Origin: Darksidea phi
Taxonomy: Eukaryota; Ascomycota; Dothideomycetes; Pleosporales; Lentitheciaceae
Length of the DNA stretch: 41,378 nucleotides
Assembly (NCBI GenBank): GCA_030770425.1
Contig: JASJFT010000309.1
Span: 1-41,378, forward strand
Reading direction: 5' to 3'
The translations under genes and the position numbers were made by a program. This document shows, piece by piece, positions 12,643 to 24,889 of the stretch. The notes beneath the pieces are model-generated. The model was not told where the DNA came from. It saw nothing but the letters and a program-made list of their open reading frames with translations, and did not search any database. Every line of letters begins with the position of its first letter. Position 1 is the first letter of the stretch.

Positions 12643-13197
12643 TTACTTAGTATATATTATATTAAATTATACTATTATATATAGTATAATTTTAATCTAA
12701 ATCTTATAGTTCTCTTTTATCTATACCTATCTATAAAAGTCGATAATAAGAAACTACTTAGTAAGTATTATATTAAAGTATACTATTATATATAGTATAA
12801 TTCTAATTTAGATCTTATAGATTTCTTTTATCTATATCTATTTATAAAAGTTAATAATAAAAGACTACTTAATAAGTATTATATTAAAGTATATTATTAT
12901 ATATAGTATAATTCTAATCTTATTCTTATAGACCTTTCTTATTTATATCTACCTATAAAAGCTAGTAATATAGGACTACTTAATAAGTATTATATTAAAG
13001 TATATTATTATATATAGTATAATTTTAATCTTATTCTTATAAACTACTCTTATTTATATCTATCTACGAAAGCTAATAATAAGAGACTACTTAGTAAGTA
13101 TTATATTAAAGTATACTATTATATATAGTATAATTCTAATCTTAATCTTATAGATATTTTACCTTTACCTCTATTTATAAATACTACTAGTATAATC
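12643..13197 (+). repeat. 111-bp tandem repeat, 5 copies
   Basis: Units start at 12,643, 12,754, 12,865, 12,976 and 13,087, an exact 111-bp period, which is 37 codons. Each unit contains a palindromic core with 10-bp arms (ATTATACTAT / ATAGTATAAT) in most copies. Differences between units are mainly transitions. The constant multiple of three suggests a protein repeat, with several Tyr codons per unit that could have been Cys or His before RIP. The protein is not recognised. The units are too long and too similar throughout to be CRISPR repeats with spacers. Confidence 0.8.
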
Positions 13198-15650
13198 TCT
13201 TTTCTAAAATTAATAAAAGTTATTAAGAGTATAGATTCTCTATCTATTTAAGTTCTATAAAAGAAGCTTATAACTAGATAACTAAATATAGATACTAGTA
13301 TATTAGTTATTATTATCTTACTAAATATTAGTAGCTATAGCTTAAAGTTATTTATCTAAGAAGATAATAATAGTTTACTATCGTACTAACTTACTATATA
13401 GAGCTTAGAATATAAGAAAGAGAACTATAATAACTAGTATAGTAGTAAAGTCTTATTATTAGAAGAATTATTAAGTAAAGAAGAGAAGATTTTAATTAAG
13501 TATAATACTCTAGAGGTAGAAGCTCTTAAAGAAGAGAAGAATATATTTATAAAGAAAGAGAATAATATTAATAAAATAATACTATAATTATAAGTTAATA
13601 ATACTATTAAGTATAGTATAGATTAATTAAATAATAACTAATAGTAGTAATATATTAGCTAAACTTAATAATTTAGAAGTAGATATTAAGATAATATATA
13701 TTAATTATCTTAAGTAGAAGTTAGCTATAAATATATTTAATATTCTATTAGAGTAACTAAGAGAGTAATCTAAGTTAGTAGATTACTATATTAAGATATC
13801 TTCTAAGCTAGAGTAGAATCTAAACTTTAGATTAATAATTTATTAGATAATTAATATTAATATTTAATATAGAATAGTATTTAGGTCTAAAAGGGTAAAT
13901 ATATAAGCTAATATAATAAATCTAAGTAAGATAATATAAGTCTTAGATACTTATACTATTAATTTTATATTATATATAAAACTAGTAGAGTATAAACCTT
14001 AGCTAAACTAATAATCTAGTCTTAATCTATTAGGTATATTTAAGGAATATTTATTATAAATTAAAATATTATTTATTTTAGTATTACTATAAGGTCTCTA
14101 TATATAGACGTAAGACTAAAAAAAGATAATATAGAATAGTCTATTACTTAAAAATATAAATATTTAATAATATCTCTACCTCGTCGTACTCTATAAGTAA
14201 AAGGGAATAAAAATTATATATACTTATAGTAGGTATATAAATAGAATCTACTATTCTCTATCTAAGAAAGATTAGATAGAAATTCTTCCTATATCTAATT
14301 AAAATAGAAATACTTATTTAGTATATACTTATTCTAATAAACTTATCTTAAAGAATATTAAATAGATTAATAATAATAACTAGATAGTATATAACGACGT
14401 AACTATCTTAAAGCTAAGCCTAATAAGTATAAGATTTATTATTATAATAATAAATATATTCTAGTATTTATAAGTCTATTAAGTTATTTTAAAAAATATA
14501 TTCTCTTAGTCTAAGCTTTAGACTTATTACGCTAAATTTATAAGAGATTATTCTAAAAATATAAAAAAGATTATCTAGTATAGAGTAGACTATTAGAAGT
14601 ATCTTAATAGTTAACTAATTAGTACTACTAAACTAAAGCTTAAGTTAAATAATACTTTAAAAAAAATAACGAAGAAAAAAGAGAAAATATATCTATTAAT
14701 AAAGGGGTAAAATAGTAAATAATCTAACTAGATAATACGTATAGCCTAATAAATAAATATTAAAGAAAAAAAGTACTTAGTACTTATAATTATTAATTAA
14801 TACTATATAAGCTAGGTTATAATTAATAAGCTATACTTATAAAGATTAGAAAAAACTCTTATATATATATAGATTATAGATTTACTTAAGTACTAATCTA
14901 ATCTAAGTCTAATATCTTTCTTTATAGGAATTATAGGCTTAGTACTATTAAATAGTATTAATATTATTATAATCTTTACTATAAAATATATTCTAGAACG
15001 TAAAGAGATCTATATCTAGGATTCTATTATTAAGAAACTTAGTAATATTAATAAGAAGGGCTTTACTAAAAAAAATAGTCTAAGTTTAAAACTAATATAA
15101 AAGAGGTAAACTAGAATATACCTATTAAATAGCTACGTAAAAATAATAAGAATATAAAGAAACTATTTAATATCTTTACTATTATTCTTAGAAAGTTTTT
15201 TATTATAAGAGACTATATATTAGTAGATTATTAAGGTAAAGTTCTAAACCTTTTAAATAAGAAGCTTAAGAAGAAACTACTTATTATTAAATACTATAAT
15301 AAATATAAATCTAGTCTATATTAGATTAAATAGATTATAGAGATAAGTTATAGATAAGCCTACTAAGCTTAAATATTTAAATAGAAAGTTAATAATTAGA
15401 AGGACTTAAAGTCTAAAATACTAACTATAAAAATAGTTAATAGGCTAAATTACTAATAATATAAACTTCTATTAACCTTTTTTAATATTTATAATACTAT
15501 TTATACTTAGTAGAAAAAGAATTTAAATAAACTAGAAATTATAGAATCTATATTAGACTAGTATAAGAGCTTAAGTATAGATAATAATATACTAGAATAA
15601 ACTATTAGTAATCTACTTTTAATTTAAGAATTATTTATCTAGTAGTATAT
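13198..15650 (+). pseudogene. Possible long coiled-coil frame downstream of the 111-bp repeat
   Basis: Downstream of the tandem repeat a plus-strand frame is rich in Glu, Lys and Leu around 13,460-13,580 (for example E-E-L-L-S-K-E-E-K and L-K-E-E-K). This resembles a coiled coil, and many TAA/TAG codons lie where Gln would fit. Further on (14,000-15,650) the reading is Gln/Thr/Lys-rich and uninformative. No catalytic motif of a transposase, RT or helicase was seen. It may belong to the upstream part of E copy 2 or to another element. Low confidence. Confidence 0.25.
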
Positions 15651-16380
15651 AAATAATATCTATATAGGGTTTAAGAAGATATATTATTATATAATTAAAG
15701 CTAGGTTTATATATATAACTTAATCGATAATAAAGTATCTAACTATAAGAGGTATATAGCTCTACTATTCGAGTAAGTATATCTAAGTCTTAAACTTATA
15801 TATAATTAAGACTATTATATATATTATAAGTAAAAATACTATATAGGATTAATACTATTATCTATAGTATTAATAAGAATATAGACTTTTATAAAGGAGT
15901 TTAAATCTATAGTAGTTACTTTTATATTTAACTTATTAATCTATAATATTAAGATTACTTAATAGGATTAAGTATAGAATAAGAAGAAGAATAGATATAC
16001 TAACTACTATTAGCTTATAGTAGCTAGTTTAAAGATTATCTACTAATTACTTAACTTAGTTAGAGAGTACGTCTTAGAGGTAATAGAATTATATTCTATT
16101 AATATTAAGATTATATAGAGTATATACTATTAGTACTATATTAGATAAGAAGTATTAATAGTAAAAGTAAATTTACTAGTATATAGCTTATCTTTTATAA
16201 AAAAGATAATTATATATAAGAATAAAATAAAGAATATCTTTATCTTATAGTTAAAGATAATATAGATTAGTAAGCTTATTAAGAAGAATAAAAAGCTTAT
16301 TAATAAAGTAATAGATAAAAAGAAGATCTAAGTAGGTAGAATAAGTAGTAAGATAGTAAGTAATATATATAATAGTAAAT
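15651..16380. other. RIPed DNA upstream of the recognisable E copy 2
   Basis: No gene motif or repeat boundary is visible. Weak resemblance to 1-787 exists (for example around 15,690-15,760 with 240-330), which would fit a longer repeat E, but I cannot separate it from chance in AT-rich sequence. Confidence 0.3.
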
Positions 16381-17124
16381 CGTAAATATATTAGTTAATC
16401 TAATTATTTTAACTTAAAATTATAAGAAAGCCCTATTTAGATAGTATTTTATAAGGGCTAAGAGTATTAAAATAGTATATTAAGAACTTTAGTTATATTT
16501 CTACCCTACTCTATTATTTACCCTCTACTACTACTTAGATTAATAGTATTACCTCTTTTTAATATATAATTCTACTAATTACTATTATATTTATATCTTT
16601 AAAATTCTTACTATATAGCTACGTATACTCTATTTCTATATCTATCTTATTATTATTATATTTATACTACGTTTATTACTTAGTTTCCTTCTATCTACTC
16701 TATTCGTTTACTATAATAAAGAAAGTAATCTTAAAAGCTAGCTTTATACTTATTCTAACTATATTAATATCTTTAGTAATAACTTTAATATCTATAGTTA
16801 TTCTTTATTAAGCTTAAAGTATTAATAACTAGAAATAAGGGCCTATATAGAGTATAGGGGTTAATAAGACTATATAGAAGGAAAATATATAGAAAGAAAA
16901 GACTAAAGAGATAGAAGAAGCTATAGTTATTTAGCTTAGGACTAATATATTAAAGGTTATAACTAGATAAGAATCTATAATAATATAATATATTTCTATA
17001 AATATTAGCTTTATATAGTAATTACTATCTATTTACTTAATAGATTATATCTCTTATATTCTTTAATATTTAGCTAATTAACTCGTATATTAACTATATT
17101 ATACTAAGAGTACCTATTTATAGG
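16381..17124 (+). mobile_element. Repeat E copy 2, piece 1
   Basis: It aligns to E copy 1 from about 8,690 to 9,580, including the presumed ORF start (near 16,713), a 22-base identity at 16,758-16,779, and the block 17,017-17,083. It is interrupted at 17,124/25,988 by element A1, whose target duplication is atagg (17,120-17,124) and ataga (25,988-25,992). Relative to copy 1 it lacks about 250 bp after the ORF start. Confidence 0.6.
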
Positions 17125-17588
17125 TATTACGAACTAAATATATACTATAGAATAGTAGTAAGAAGAGCTATCTAAGATTAAACCTATTACTAGCTCTAAT
17201 ACGGAATATAACGATTATAACTATAGTATAAATAATAATTAGTATAGATAACTATACTAAGAAGTTATATAATAGATCTATACCTTAGTAAGAATAGATT
17301 TAAGAGTTACGTAATAACTTAGTAGATCTATTAAAATAGAGCTATAGAGCTATAGCTTAGTAGATCTATAGGTATAGAGCTATAGATTTAAGAAAACTAA
17401 ATTAATATATAATAACTATAAATCTTCTAGATAGTTTTCCTTCCTTATAGTTAATTCGAATCTAGATTAATCTTATCTATTAATATAATTAAACTATTAT
17501 CTACTTATTTTCTTTTCTTCTTTCTTATCTTAAGTATAAAACCCTAAATAAGACTAAATAATCTATTAGGCCCGGATCCTATTTAATA
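17125..17588 (+). repeat. Element A1 5' LTR (464 bp)
   Basis: Same length as the A2 5' LTR (36,768-37,231). It starts TATTACGAAC and ends TTTAATA (TG...CA converted). It contains two copies of CTTAGTAGATCTAT at 17,318 and 17,356, 38 bp apart. The 3' LTR has lost one such 38-bp interval. Confidence 0.9.
17505..17545 (+). promoter_or_regulatory. Candidate LTR promoter: pyrimidine tract and TATA box
   Basis: A C/T tract is followed by AAGTATAAAACCC at about 17,532-17,544, a TATA-like motif near the 3' end of the LTR. It is retained at the same place in the A2 LTR (near 37,175) and in the A1 3' LTR (near 25,932, with ATCC). Position and conservation suggest the retrotransposon core promoter, which is an inference. 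Confidence 0.4.
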
Positions 17589-17689
17589 CCTTAACTATCT
17601 AGTAGGTAGAAATAGCTAACTATAATAGTAGGAGAAGGAACCTAATAAAGTAGAGTAGCGTAGCTACTAACTTAAAGTAAACCCTTAGA

Positions 17690-19464
17690 AGTAGAAAGCT
17701 ATAGGGAATTTAGTTTTCTAGAAGGTAGTATAACTATAGAAAACTTTAAAAGAGTTATTAAGAACTAGTATACGTTTAAGAAATAAGAAGATATATTAAA
17801 AGTATAAATTATAATATTAATAAAAGAATTAAAGAGATACGTAAAAAAGTTATTAAAGTTAAAAAAACTAGAGAAGTTTAATAAAATATAATTTAAGCTT
17901 AAGGAATTTCTAACTAATATAATAATCTATCTTAATCTTAATAAGATACGACTACCTAATAAAATCTTAAAAGTATTATTTATAGTAGTATAGTTTATAA
18001 GAAGAGCTATTATCTAGTTTAAAATCTATTTAAATAAAAGACTATAACTTAATAAAACTTACTAGAGTAATAAAACTAAAGTTATTTTCTTAAGTTATAA
18101 ATACTTTAAAAATAAATTATATATTATATTTAGAGATATTAACTTAGAAAGACTAGTAGAGTAAAAGATTATATATCTTAAGTAGACTAAGTCTACTATT
18201 ATATATACGTCTAAGTTCGAATAACTTATAATTAAGATTTAGTAAAGAGAAGTAGCTCTTATATTATACTACTATAAAGAATTAAAAAATAATATTTAAT
18301 ATAAAATAATTTAAATAGATAGACTATAGACTATATAAGAGATAATTAAATAAACTATTAGAATCGACGATAATCTTTATCTTTAGAATTAGAAAAAGAA
18401 AGAAAAAATTAAATTCTATAAAAAGAAGAAAGAAGAAAAATACTATAAACTAGAGCTAATAGTCCTAGAGACTAGTCTAGAGTCTAAGAAAGGGAAATAG
18501 AATCTTAAGAAATAAGAACTTTATAAGAAGTAAGTATACTTTAAGTATAAAAAGTAAGAATACCTAGTAAAAGACTATAAGTTAAATTTAAGAAAGAAAA
18601 AATCCTAATATACCTAATAGAGTAAAAGGGATAGAGTAGCTATAATATAAGAATATAATATTATATATTAGATAACTTATATACGTAACTAGTATAAGAT
18701 ATACTATAAAGTTAAGTTAAATACTAGCTATTAGTTATAGAAATAGTAGGTAGCTACGACTTAAAAGTTTTAGAGGAGAGTTTTATTCTTATTAGAAGTA
18801 TAAAAAGAAGTATCTAAGAAAGGCTTATCTATAAAGTAGAAAGACTTTAATAATACTATAAATATACTATTATAAATAATTAATAATAGTAATAAGTTCT
18901 TAGAACTAGAAGAAGAAAATCTAGTTATAATATATAAAAATACTAAATATCTATAAATAATTTAACTATCTAAGAAAGAAATAGAACTAATACTAGAACT
19001 TAATATAACTTATACTTAAACCTTATAGTTTATAAAGAAAACTATAATACCTTTAATAATATAAGAGATTTATAAGAAATAGTCTAGATTTTATCTAATA
19101 TACTAACTATTTAAAGATTTTAAATAATAGGTTAAATAGAATTTTATTATTATAAATCTTATACCTAACTAAGAAACTTAGAAGGAAATATAGTATATTA
19201 TAAAAATAGTTAATAAAGAATAACTATAGTATATAATAATTAAAAGATAGATTTCTATACGAATAACCTCTATAAAATATAATAATTAGAGATATAAGAT
19301 TAATCTAGAGAATAATCTATAATATAAAATAAAATATCTAGTATACTTTAAGATTATATAAATCTCGTATATATAAAAGAAATATAAACTCTATAAGAAA
19401 GTAAAGTAAAAAAATAACTACTATTTAGCTAAAGACTATAATAAAAGGATTATCTAAATAGTTA
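17690..19464 (+). pseudogene. A1 gag remnant (Ty3/gypsy Gag with CCHC knuckle)
   Basis: The middle of this region reads as a fungal gypsy Gag capsid domain (roughly 17,750-18,350), followed by a Lys/Glu-rich linker and a zinc knuckle at 18,537-18,578. In the knuckle, Tyr codons occupy the Cys, Cys, His and Cys positions of CX2CX4HX4C (TAC-x2-TAT-x4-TAC-x4-TAT). Dozens of TAA/TAG codons interrupt it. The reading frame (codon starts at 0 mod 3) continues into protease and RT once G is removed. The start codon cannot be defined. The A2 copy at about 37,340-39,115 aligns throughout. Confidence 0.8.
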
Positions 19465-19466
19465 TA

Positions 19467-19524
19467 ATATATTTTATAAGCGAGCGGCTAATATAAGTAA
19501 GTAGTTAATCTTATTAACTTTTCG
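19467..19524 (+). repeat. G left terminal inverted repeat (58 bp)
   Basis: Complementary to 21,262-21,319 with five mismatches, all transitions. It begins ATATATTTTATAAGCG directly after the target TA. Confidence 0.9.
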
Positions 19525-19679
19525 TAATACGTTACCTATTAACTCTTATAGCTTAACTAATTACTATTTAATTACCCTATAATAAAGTAGATATCTCCCT
19601 AGCTATCTTAGCTATTAATTAGAATTAGATCTAGAGCGTTAATCTTACTATATCTATATTTAATATCCCCCGAACGATA

Positions 19680-21200
19680 ATACGATAATAACGTACTAGA
19701 ATTACTATATAACGCGATTACTAGTCTAAATTAAGAAAACTTTCTAAGCTAGAGGAGAAGATAGTTATTAGCTATATACTCGACCTAGATTTATAAGAAT
19801 ATACCCCTATACTAGAGACTATACGAGATATAGTAAATAGACTACTTACTATATACAGCGCTAAGTAGATAGATAAGCTATAGTCTAGAAACTTTATTAA
19901 TCGAACTAATAATCTTAAAATATAATTTAATTGATCTTATAATTAATAGTAAGCTCTCTATAAGAATTCTAATATTATTCGAATCTAGTTTAAGTATATA
20001 GTACGTATTAGAGCTAAGTAGGATATTTATAATAAGGATATCTATAACTTCGACGAAGCTAGCTTTATAATAAATAAGATATTAATATAACTAGTTATTA
20101 CTAGCTTAGAGAGACGTAAGTAGGCTAAAGCTATCTAGTTAGATAATCGCGAGTAGATTACTATAATATAGAGAATTAATACTACTAGGTAGACTATTCT
20201 ACCCTTTATTATCTTCGCTAGCTAGTACTACCTCTCTACCTAGTACGAGGGTAACGATATACTAGACGATTAGACTATTAGTATTAGTAATAATAGCTAG
20301 ATAAATAATAATCTAGAAGTTATCTAGCTAAAGTACTTTATTAGATATATAATAGATCGTAGAGTAGATATATATTAGTTACTAATTCTTAATAGTTATA
20401 GTAGTTATATCTCGAAGAAATTCTAGAACCTTTATAAGGAGAATAAAATTTATACTCTCTATATACTAGTTTATTTATTATACCTCCTATAGCTACTTAA
20501 TATAGACTATTTTTCGTCGTTAAAGCGTATATATAGGGATTAGATTAATAACCTAATTTATAATTATATTAACTATATTATAAAGCTTAAATTTCTATCT
20601 ATCTTCTACGTAGCCTATAATAAGACTATTATAGAGAAGAATATATATATAAGCTTTTAAGGTACTAGTCTAGTTCTATATAATTTAGAGATAATAATCT
20701 CGAAGCTTAATATTAAGCTAAGAATATCGTTACTAGTAGCCCTACTAGAGACTATATAGGAGACTAGAATACTAAGTAATACGTACGAAGTATAGGCTTA
20801 ATTAACGTTAATTTATAAGTACGTACGTAGGTATAAGAGTTTATTACCTACTTCTATTATTATAGCTCTCTATTAGCTAAGAAAAGGTACTAAAGTAATA
20901 GCTTATAAAGTTATACTTATACACGAATAAATTATAAGTCTAGAGAAGATAAACGAGGCTATTATAATACGTAGAGCGCGTAAAAAGAAGAGAATCTAAA
21001 AGTAGAGTATTCTAACTAAAGTAGAGGGAGAGGCTATTATTATTTAAAAGACTACTAAGTAGTAGTAGAAGAATAAAAGATATTAAGTTATTATATAATT
21101 AAGTATAAGCCGATAGGCTTTAGCGTACTATATATACTATAGAGAATCTAGATATAATTTATAAACGTATAAGAAGGCTACTATAGATATTACTTAATTT
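19680..21200 (+). pseudogene. G transposase remnant (pogo/Fot1 DDE)
   Basis: Three DDE-type motifs lie in one frame (codon starts at 0 mod 3). N-F-D-E-A-S-F is at 20,046-20,066 (first Asp intact). I-L-N-S-Y-S-S-Y-I-S at 20,385-20,414 corresponds to the usual L-D-G-H-x-S-H block with Asp to Asn and His to Tyr. L-L-N-I-D-Y-F-S at 20,493-20,516 corresponds to the Q-P-L-D-V-x-x-F block with Asp to Asn. Upstream, 19,749-19,920 resembles the CENP-B/Tc5-type helix-turn-helix region. The C-terminal part (20,950-21,190) is Arg/Lys/Gln-rich. Both altered Asp codons come from TGAT becoming TAAT. Ends are approximate. Confidence 0.85.
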
Positions 21201-21261
21201 AGAATAGCTATTATATTAATAGATTTCTAGTATATTATTAAACTATATAGCTTTTTATACG

Positions 21262-21319
21262 CGAAAAGTTAATAAGATTAACTACTCGCTTATATTAGCT
21301 ATTCGCTTATAAAATATAT
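21262..21319 (-). repeat. G right terminal inverted repeat (58 bp)
   Basis: Inverted copy of 19,467-19,524, followed directly by the duplicated TA (21,320-21,321) and then the A1 sequence that continues the gag-pol frame. Confidence 0.9.
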
Positions 21320-21321
21320 TA

Positions 21322-24300
21322 CTAGAAAATATCTATAAATAGTAATAATCTAAAAACTAATAAAGAAAAGAATATATACGAATTATACTAGGACTACTTC
21401 TACTATTAAATTATATTCTAGAAAGACTATAATATAAATATCTAGAGAATAAATATCTAAAGTATATCTAGACTAAAATTAATATAAAATATTAGCTAAA
21501 GAAGATAAGAATCTAAGGGACTAAAGGATAGAACTATATTTACCTTTAAGGAACCTACTAAGAGAAGAGGATTACTACTTTAATTAATAATAGGGCTACT
21601 TAAAACTTTATTAGTAAGGATTTTATCTAATAAAAGAAGATCCCTTAATAGAAGAAATAATACTTTAGTATTATATATACTATTAAAGGAGAACCCTTTA
21701 ATAAATCTATAATATATAAAATTAAAGATAAACTTAGTCTATAGAAATAGGAGAAAGAAAATAAAATACTTAATATAATTAAGATATTAGATAACTAGAA
21801 TATAATCTTAGAAATACTATAGCTATAAGAGACTAATTCTTAGATTTAATAGATAAACTAATAGATATTATTTCTATAATAGAATCTAGACGTAACTTAA
21901 GAAGAAAGTAATAATATTCTAGAATAATATAGAAAATAGAAAGAATTATTCTAAGAACCTAAGAAAAGCTTACCTTAGTACTAGTCCTAGGACTATATAA
22001 TCCTACTATAAAAAGGAAAAACTTTAGGATTTAGACTAATCTATAAGTTAACTAAAAAAAAAGAAAAAATTATAATAAAATATCTTAAAGATAATCTTAT
22101 AAAAAGGTATATTTAATATTTAAATTTATTTATAAAATACCTAGTACTCTTTATATCTAAGAAGGGTACTATAGAACTATAATTATATATTAATTACTAA
22201 ATACTTAATAATATTATAATTAAGAACTAATATTTCTTATCTCTAATATTAAAAATATAAGATTAATTATAAAAGACTAAATAGTTTATATAACTAGATA
22301 TTTAAAACGTATATTACTAAATCTAAATTAAAAAAGATAAAGAATAGAAGATAACTTTTAAAATAAAGAAAGGACTATATAAGTACTAAGTAATATCTTT
22401 TAAACTTACTAATATATCTATAATATTCTAGAAATAAATTAATAATATTCTATAAAACTATCTTAACTAGTTCGTAATAGTATACCTTAATAATATTCTA
22501 ATTTATTCTAAAATAGAAAAAGAGTATAAAGAATATATAAAGAAGATTTTATAAGAGTTTAAAGAAGTATAACTATATCTTTATCTACGAAAATATAAAT
22601 TCTATATATAAGAAATAGAGTTTCTAGAATTTATTATTAGACTAGAAAAAATTAAAGTAGACCTATAATAGATTAAAAAGATTAAAGAATAGTCGATATC
22701 TAAGAATCTTAAAGAGCTATAATTATTTCTAGAATTCTATAACTTCTATTAAAAACTAATACTATAATAGAGTATAATAACGATACCCCTTATATAGCTT
22801 ACTAGAAAAGACTAATCTTTTAAATAAAAGAAAGAATACTAATAAGTCTTTAAGAAAATTAAAGAATAGTTTACTAAGAAATCTATAATTAAGATATATA
22901 ACTCTAAAAAACTATTAATTATTAAGATAGATATATTAGATTATATAATAGGAGTAGTACTACTATAGAAAGACGACTAAGATAATCTAAGACTAGTATA
23001 CTACTTCTTATAAAAGATATTACTAGTTAAACTTAACTATAATATTTATAATAAGAAGTTATTAATAATCGTCGAAGTTTTAAAAGAATAAAGATCTAAC
23101 TTATAGGAATCTAAATATTCTATTATAATCTATATAGACTATAAGAATCTAATAGAATTCTTAATAAATAAACTTTTAATTAGAAAATAAATATAATAGA
23201 TATAAATCCTTATAACGTACGATATTAAAATTATATATACTAAAGAATTAGAAAATAAATAAATAGATACGCTTAGTAGGAGACCTAATTACTAAGAAAT
23301 AAAAAAGTCTAGCGTAGTAATCCTTAAGCTATAGCTAGACGGAATAATTACTTATAACTACTCTAAGTTAGTAGAAATATAAGAGATAATACTTAAACTA
23401 AAAGAAATAAATAGATCTAATAGATCTATATAGCTACTATAGAAGTAATAAATAAATAAAATAAAATTTAAGAAGTAATTTAAGAAAAAGATAGAATTAT
23501 TTATATATTCTAAAAGGTTTATATATCTAAGATAATTTAAAAAGAATTTATTAGATAATATTACGAAGTACTAGTATATAAATACTAAGGAGTAGAAAAA
23601 ACTCTTAAATAATTAATAAGAATATATTATTTTTTATATATAAGATAACTAGTTATCTAGATACTTTTAGAATATATAAATTATTATTATAATAAGTATA
23701 CTAGATATATACCCTATAGAATACTATAACTAATAGAAAATATAGAAGAATTATAGAAGATTATTACTATAGACTTTATTACGTAGTTATTATATTCTAA
23801 GAAACTAATAATAGAAGTATTCTATAATACTATACTAGTAGTAGTAGATAAGTTTATAAAGTATACTTACTTTATTCTATATATAGATAAAGGAAATATA
23901 GTAAAATAACTTATTTATATCTTACTAAGATACGTATTTAGTAAATATAGAATACTAGATAAAATAATCTTAAATAGAGATATTAAGTTTATAATAAAGT
24001 TTTAGTAAACTCTTATAGTTAAATTAGAAATAAAATATAATATATTAACCGTCTATTACCTATAGATAGACGGACTAATAGAATAAATAAATTAAATAAT
24101 AGAATAATATCTTAGATATTATCTAAACTACTACTAGAATAATTAGATTATACTTTTATTTATAGTATAATTTATATATAATAGTTTGTAATATAGTATA
24201 ATAAAAATAATACCTTTCTTTATAAACTATAGAATTAAATTAAGAATATATAAAGAATCTAGATAACTTTAGTCTTATAACTAAAATAAAGAAGAAATAA

Positions 24301-24840
24301 TAAAAATTATTTTACGAATATACTAATAGCTTAAGAAAGACGTAGAATTCCTTTAAAATAGAATAAGTAAGTACTATAATAAGAAGTAAAAAAAAATACC
24401 TATTTTTAAAGAGGGAGAAAAGGTATAGTTACTATAAAAAAATATTAAAAGTAAGTAACCTAATAGTAAACTAGACTATACTAAGATTAGACTCTATAAA
24501 ATTAAAAAATAAGTCTTATTTATAAACTACTAACTAAGACTATCTTTATAAATAAAAATCTATTCTATATTCTATATTAGTTTACTAGAAAAAGTATTAT
24601 AGAATACTAGACTAGTAGTATATAAAGTAGATATATATAATAAAGATAATAAAGAATAGAAAGTAGAAGAAATCCTAGATAACGACGTTAGGAATAGAAA
24701 AAACTACTATCTAATCTAATAATAGGGAATAAATAAAAATAGAAAACTATAGAAATAAATCTAGAAATCTAAAAATAACCTTAATTATCCTAAAAAGCTT
24801 ATAGAGTACTAAAATTATAACTCTAAAGGAAACCTAGAGA
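21322..24840 (+). pseudogene. A1 pol remnant: protease, RT, RNase H, integrase, chromodomain
   Basis: The protease region is near 21,575-21,830 (N-F-I-S-K-D-F follows the lost active site). The RT catalytic block V-Y-L-N-N-I-L-I-Y-S is at about 22,480-22,509, with both catalytic Asp now Asn. RNase H occupies roughly 22,880-23,280. Integrase has its His/Cys region near 23,640-23,740, the V-V-V-D-K-F-x-K block at about 23,838-23,864, and T-V-Y-Y-L-Q-T-D-like sequence near 24,050. A C-terminal chromodomain (V-E-E-I-L-D start at 24,663) ends the protein. Relative to A2 there is a 1-bp loss near 23,090 that shifts integrase and chromodomain out of the RT frame. Confidence 0.85.
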
Positions 24841-24889
24841 TAAAATAAATTCGTCTTATAGTAAGTTAAGAAGATTAGTATTATCTATA

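Larger units (their letters stand above)
19467..21319 (+). mobile_element. Element G: Fot1/pogo-type DNA transposon nested in A1
   Basis: 1,853 bp bounded by 58-bp terminal inverted repeats (19,467-19,524 and 21,262-21,319) with five transition mismatches. It is flanked by a TA duplication (19,465-19,466 and 21,320-21,321). A2 gives the empty site near 39,110, where the same gag-to-pol sequence runs through with a single TA. The TA target and transposase motifs place it in the Tc1/mariner superfamily, Fot1/pogo branch. Confidence 0.92.

Noticed and set aside
12643..13197. CRISPR-like array
   Set aside because: The units are 111-bp tandem copies similar along their whole length with no unique spacers, in a clearly fungal RIPed context.
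16381..17124. E copy 2 as a LINE (Tad-like) ORF1
   Set aside because: The Lys-rich ORF start was suggestive, but no endonuclease, RT or knuckle motif was found in either E copy, so I left the family unclassified.
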